Assembly (NCBI RefSeq): GCF_027943255.1
Contig: NC_072894.1
Location: 134,531,601 to 134,595,600, forward strand
DNA length: 64,000 nucleotides
From: Anastrepha obliqua
Lineage: Eukaryota; Arthropoda; Insecta; Diptera; Tephritidae
Reading direction: 5' to 3'
This document shows, in pieces, positions 60,856-64,000 of this stretch. Under the pieces are notes generated by a model. It did no database searches. It was not told where the DNA came from and worked only from the letters and a program-made list of their open reading frames with translations. A program made the position numbers and the translations under genes. How positions within the stretch are numbered: the first letter of the stretch is position 1; every line of letters begins with the position of its first letter.

Positions 60856-61168
60856 AAGAAGGCATATGCAAATACAAATACGTGAATTTATATATGTACA
60901 TATGCGCATATACATACATATATACGCTCACTTAAGTAGGAGAGAGCAAGATGTCGAACGTTGCCGTTCGTTTGCTTTCTTCGTTCCGCGCTTTCGCTTG
61001 CAGTTCATTCAAGGTAACGGCAATGAGCAAGGTAACGACAAAGGAGCAAGGTAACGACAAATGAGCAAGGTAACACTAATGAGCAAAGTAACACCAATGA
61101 GCAAGGTAACGACAAATGAGCAAGGTAACACTAATGAGCAAGGTAACGACACATTTTTTCGTGCGTGC
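60856..61168 (+). repeat. Left inverted arm, inner part with partial duplication
   Basis: Begins aagaaggcatatgcaaatac, repeating sequence already present at 60403, so about 160 bp of the arm occurs twice on this side. Continues through tcgttccgcgctttcgcttg to the tandem array at 61022-61150 and ends cattttttcgtgcgtgc, as in the right arm. Confidence 0.85.
61022..61150 (+). repeat. Tandem array of 18-19-bp units (left arm)
   Basis: About seven units of gagcaaggtaacgacaaat or gagcaaggtaacactaat. The same units appear reversed at 62885-63020. Confidence 0.92.
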
Positions 61169-61231
61169 AGCCGGCTAAATCGAATTATAAGACGTTATCA
61201 CGTCAAAAGGAATCTTCTAGGCTTAGTTATA

Positions 61232-61793
61232 AAGGGTTTCCCAATAACAGGTGTTACAGGTGAATGGATTGCATTATCGAGAGATGATTAACGATTTTTT
61301 ATGGCCGGAATTGAATGGTATTGATCTGGACAACGTTTATTTTCAACCAGACGGCGACAGCGCTACGTGCCACACAAGCAACGAAACCATTGATCTTTTA
61401 CGGGAAAAGTTTCCGGATTGTGTTATCTCTCGAAGAGGTGATCACAATTGGCCACCGAGGTTTTGTGATTTAACACCTTGTAACTTTTTTCTTGGGGGCC
61501 ACGTGAAAGAGAAGGTCTACGCCAACAGTCCAGGATGATTCAATACCTCAAAGATGGAATTCGTGAGGCTATAGAGAACATAGGGCAGCAACTTTGCAAT
61601 TCGGTTATGGAAAATTTCATGAAAAGGATATTGTTCTGTAAGCGTGGTCGTCGTGGTCAATTACCTGATGTTATTTTTCATTATTAACGGCATATCTTCC
61701 TCTTTACAATGAAATAAACATCCGATCATTTATATTAAAAAAATAGGATTTTTCTTTGAATATCAAAATATCACCTCTGTTTGGAAAACCCTA
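61232..61793 (+). mobile_element. Deleted mariner-like element, family A (copy 3, 3' half)
   Basis: Starts aagggtttcccaataacagg after TA and ends ttggaaaaccct followed by TA. The 5' half is deleted: the terminus leads straight to LHYREMINDFLWPELNG, VYFQPDGDSATCHTSNETID (second Asp, with two inserted residues), CVISRRGDHNWPPRFCDLTP and CNFFLGGHVKEKVYANSPG, in which the third catalytic Asp is Asn. A frameshift near 61540 leads to the C-terminus (DGIREAIENIGQQL, ending LPDVIFHY). Inserted in the middle of the Foldback-like element. Confidence 0.92.
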
Positions 61794-61879
61794 TATATCC
61801 TTTTGCCTTCTTCCGCTGTTAGCATAAATTTATAATTTTAAAAATTTATTTCTATTTATTTATTTTTTTGAAAAGAGTA

Positions 61880-62830
61880 ATAATTATAAATAATTATTCC
61901 AGTTAAAAGGTAAAAAAAAAAGAAACAGGCAGTGGCTGCTAAGGCCTTCGGCTATTGTTTTAAATGGTTAATAATATAGATAAAGAAGAAAAATGAAAAT
62001 AATTATATTATACTAAGCTTATTAGATGCTAGCTGCAAGATTATAATATATTACACCTATACTGGAGAAGGATGAAGATAGTATTGTACAATCTAGGGAA
62101 TGTGGATGTAACCACTACTATATATACCAGATAACTTAGAAGCCAATGAAGTTAAATATTTAATTTACAGCGAGAAACAAATTGATTTATGATACTAATA
62201 TTATAGTCCGTTGTCTGCTTCAGAAGTTCAGCTGGTTGATATTTTTAAGCACCGATGATCTAATATTTTGGAGTCCTAAACATATATCCATGAAGTGAGA
62301 TACGGTGAACTCGCTGAATCCCCAAAACGGGCACGGTGGATTCGGCAAACCATTTAGCAAATACAATTGGGTTGAAATTGTTTGGCAAATTCTCAGACGA
62401 ATAACGGTCTTAATATTCCGGCATGATGAATTTGACGGGTATTGGTTTTTGGACCTCGAGAGATTGAAGGATTTGTGGTGATATTGGTACTGGTTCTATT
62501 TGTTCATAATTGGTACGCCTTACTAGTTTTTTTATATCTTCTGGAAGAGTGTATATTTGAACATGTACAATGGCTCTTTGGTTGCCTCCTTAGCTCTACT
62601 ATCGGCCTGTTCTTTACCTTTGATGCCACTGTGACCCGGAACTCACATAAGTTTGATTGAACCTCTTTGTTGTGTGAGCATGTTGCGTATTTTTGTGATT
62701 ACTGGGGAGTTATTAGCTGGGTTCAGAATAGCCTCGATTTTTGATTTCCTGTCACTGCATATTATATAACGCAGCAGCTTCGGCTGTGAAAATTGAGCAG
62801 TAATTTGGTAAAACTCCAATGGTTGTAGTG
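61880..62830 (-). mobile_element. RNase H-bearing LINE fragment inside the Foldback-like element
   Basis: The minus strand reads SKIEAILNPANNSPVITKI, then VPGHSGIKGKEQADSRAKEA near 62580-62645 (RNase H with its HSG-x-x-GNE-x-AD-like motif). A less readable C-terminal part follows to about 61900. Several stops. Confidence 0.72.
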
Positions 62831-62872
62831 GTACCTACCTATTTCGTTTGTTACGGCAAATGAAGTACAGCA

Positions 62873-63592
62873 CGCACGAAAAAATGTGTCGTTACCTTGC
62901 TCATTTGTCGTTACCTTGCTCATTAGTGTTACCTTGCTCATTAGTGTTACCTTGCTCATTAGTGTTACTTTGCTCATTTATCGTTACCTTGCTCATTTGT
63001 CGTTACCTTGGTCATTGCCGTTACCTTGAATGAACTGCAAGCGAAAGCGCGGAACGAAGAAAGCAAACGAACGGCAACGATCGACATCTTGCTCTCTCCT
63101 ACTTAAGTGAGCGTACATATATATGTATGTATATGCGCATTTGTATATAAATTCACATATTTGTATTTGCATATGCCTTCTTCCTGTGTGCATGGTAATG
63201 AACCATTTCTCTGTTGAGAATAGGACGATGATAGAAAAAGTAGGAAATGAAAGGGAGTGTTTCGAGTGTAAAGTGTCTTGAAAAAGGCAAATCGATGATG
63301 GTGCCTCTTAGTGTTGTTGACTTATTAACGTCGGATGCACAATCGAAATTGAAGATATCTTTCATGAATTTGATAAATGTTTCGTCATTTTTCACGTTTG
63401 TGTAAATGTAACTTGACATATTCCATTGCAATTCCATTTACCTCCTCCTCTATATCCATACAAAATATCTATTAAACAAATAAAATTAAAATTTTGTTTT
63501 GAAAATTGCAACCATTCCATCAATATTTTCTTATGACGTTGTCACGTTAAACTATCGTCAGTAAACCTACTTTACAGACAACCTCTTTTTTT
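62873..63592 (-). repeat. Right inverted arm
   Basis: Continuous arm: terminus, open frame region (63437-63153), CATA-rich part near 63115-63135, GC-richer ttcgttccgcgctttcgctt, tandem array (63020-62885) and inner end cattttttcgtgcgtgc. Serves as the reference for the broken left arm. Confidence 0.88.
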
Positions 63593-64000
63593 CTAAAAAA
63601 AGAAAATGGTTTTTCCTTTTTTTAAAATATTTCACAAAATTACTCAAAACCACTTCGTGCATAGCTTACCCAAAAACATTTTTAAAATTGTTAAAAACAC
63701 TGGTACATTTGGAGCACGCATGCCTTTCAAAACTAATAAAATTAATTTTAGAATGCATAAATTTTATTTCTGACTAATTCTTTGATATTTTGGTTTTAAT
63801 TCTCGCATTTGTTTACAACTTGTTCACAAAAGCTTTAAAAATCTAGCATTTTTTCAATTGATATTTTACCAGTGTATTTCAAGAATTGTTTATGGTTTTA
63901 ACGCGCGACTCGTGTCACGTTAGCACATACATACTTATATATGTACATAGTTGAGAAAAGATTTATTTTGAGATCATAAAGTTTTCGCAAAGCGGCCACT
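63593..64000. other. Spacer, no gene recognised
   Basis: AT-rich, no recognisable feature. Confidence 0.4.

Larger units (their letters stand above)
60001..63592. mobile_element. Foldback-like element with long inverted arms
   Basis: The left end (aaaaaaagaggttgtctgta at 60001) and the right end (tacagacaacctcttttttt, ending 63592) are reverse complements. The match continues inward for hundreds of bases. The right arm is continuous at about 720 bp (63592-62873). The left arm is present as 60001-60570 plus a second, partly duplicated piece at 60856-61168. Both arms reach an internal tandem array of 18-19-bp units (gagcaaggtaacgacaaat and a shorter variant). The middle holds a deleted family A mariner and a minus-strand LINE fragment. 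No transposase of its own is seen. This layout resembles Foldback or Galileo-type elements of flies, which move non-autonomously, but I cannot place it in a known superfamily, and I see no certain target duplication. Confidence 0.8.

Noticed and set aside
61022..61150. Regularly spaced short repeats that could be mistaken for a CRISPR array
   Set aside because: The units are contiguous 18-19-bp tandem repeats without unique spacers, mirrored in the opposite arm of a eukaryotic inverted-repeat element.

Overview
This window looks like AT-rich nuclear DNA from a fly (Diptera), most likely a tephritid fruit fly. I read this from GT-AG introns, poly(A) signals, insect-type non-LTR retrotransposons, many mariner relatives (including copies with DD41D spacing, the 'rosa' type I recall from tephritids), a tRNA-derived SINE family and CATA/TATG microsatellites. 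The family-level assignment is inference. There is no sign of prokaryotic or viral gene organisation.

The only convincing host genes are two head-to-head paralogues at the left end. Gene 1 (minus, 5503 to 1227, four exons, 200 aa) and gene 2 (plus, 6252 to 8809, two exons, 202 aa) both encode secreted DUF1091-type proteins. Each has a signal peptide, a phase-0 intron just behind it, and two cysteines spaced exactly 29 residues apart, the second inside a CPI-x-K-G motif. They share a 748-bp divergent control region. Both are interrupted by mobile DNA: the 3.4-kb last intron of gene 1 holds a LINE, a SINE piece and a deleted mariner, and the 1.9-kb intron of gene 2 holds SINE, LINE and mariner pieces. 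A second minus-strand stretch (935 to 559) reads as protein in two abutting frames and may be a broken exon of an unknown gene.

From about 9 kb to the right edge I see no convincing host exon. The DNA is AT-rich spacer carrying transposon debris: LINE fragments with RT and RNase H pieces (9.8, 17.3, 22.0, 26.2, 27.5, 30.4, 39.7, 42.3, 44.4, 46.9, 48.8, 51.8, 56.3 and 61.9 kb), several Tc1/mariner lineages (7.2, 25.3, 32.9, 34.1, 35.0, 36.3, 38.9, 46.5, 54.4 and 61.2 kb), a SINE family and T-rich satellite-like repeats. The best-preserved retroelement is a 5'-truncated Jockey-type LINE at 44.4 to 46.0 kb with its poly(A) tail and an 8-bp target duplication.

The right end (60001 to 63592) is a Foldback-like element: long inverted arms (about 0.7 kb) with the same termini, internal 18-19-bp tandem repeats in both arms, and a middle filled by a deleted mariner and a LINE fragment. 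It is the largest structure here that ordinary gene annotation would miss.
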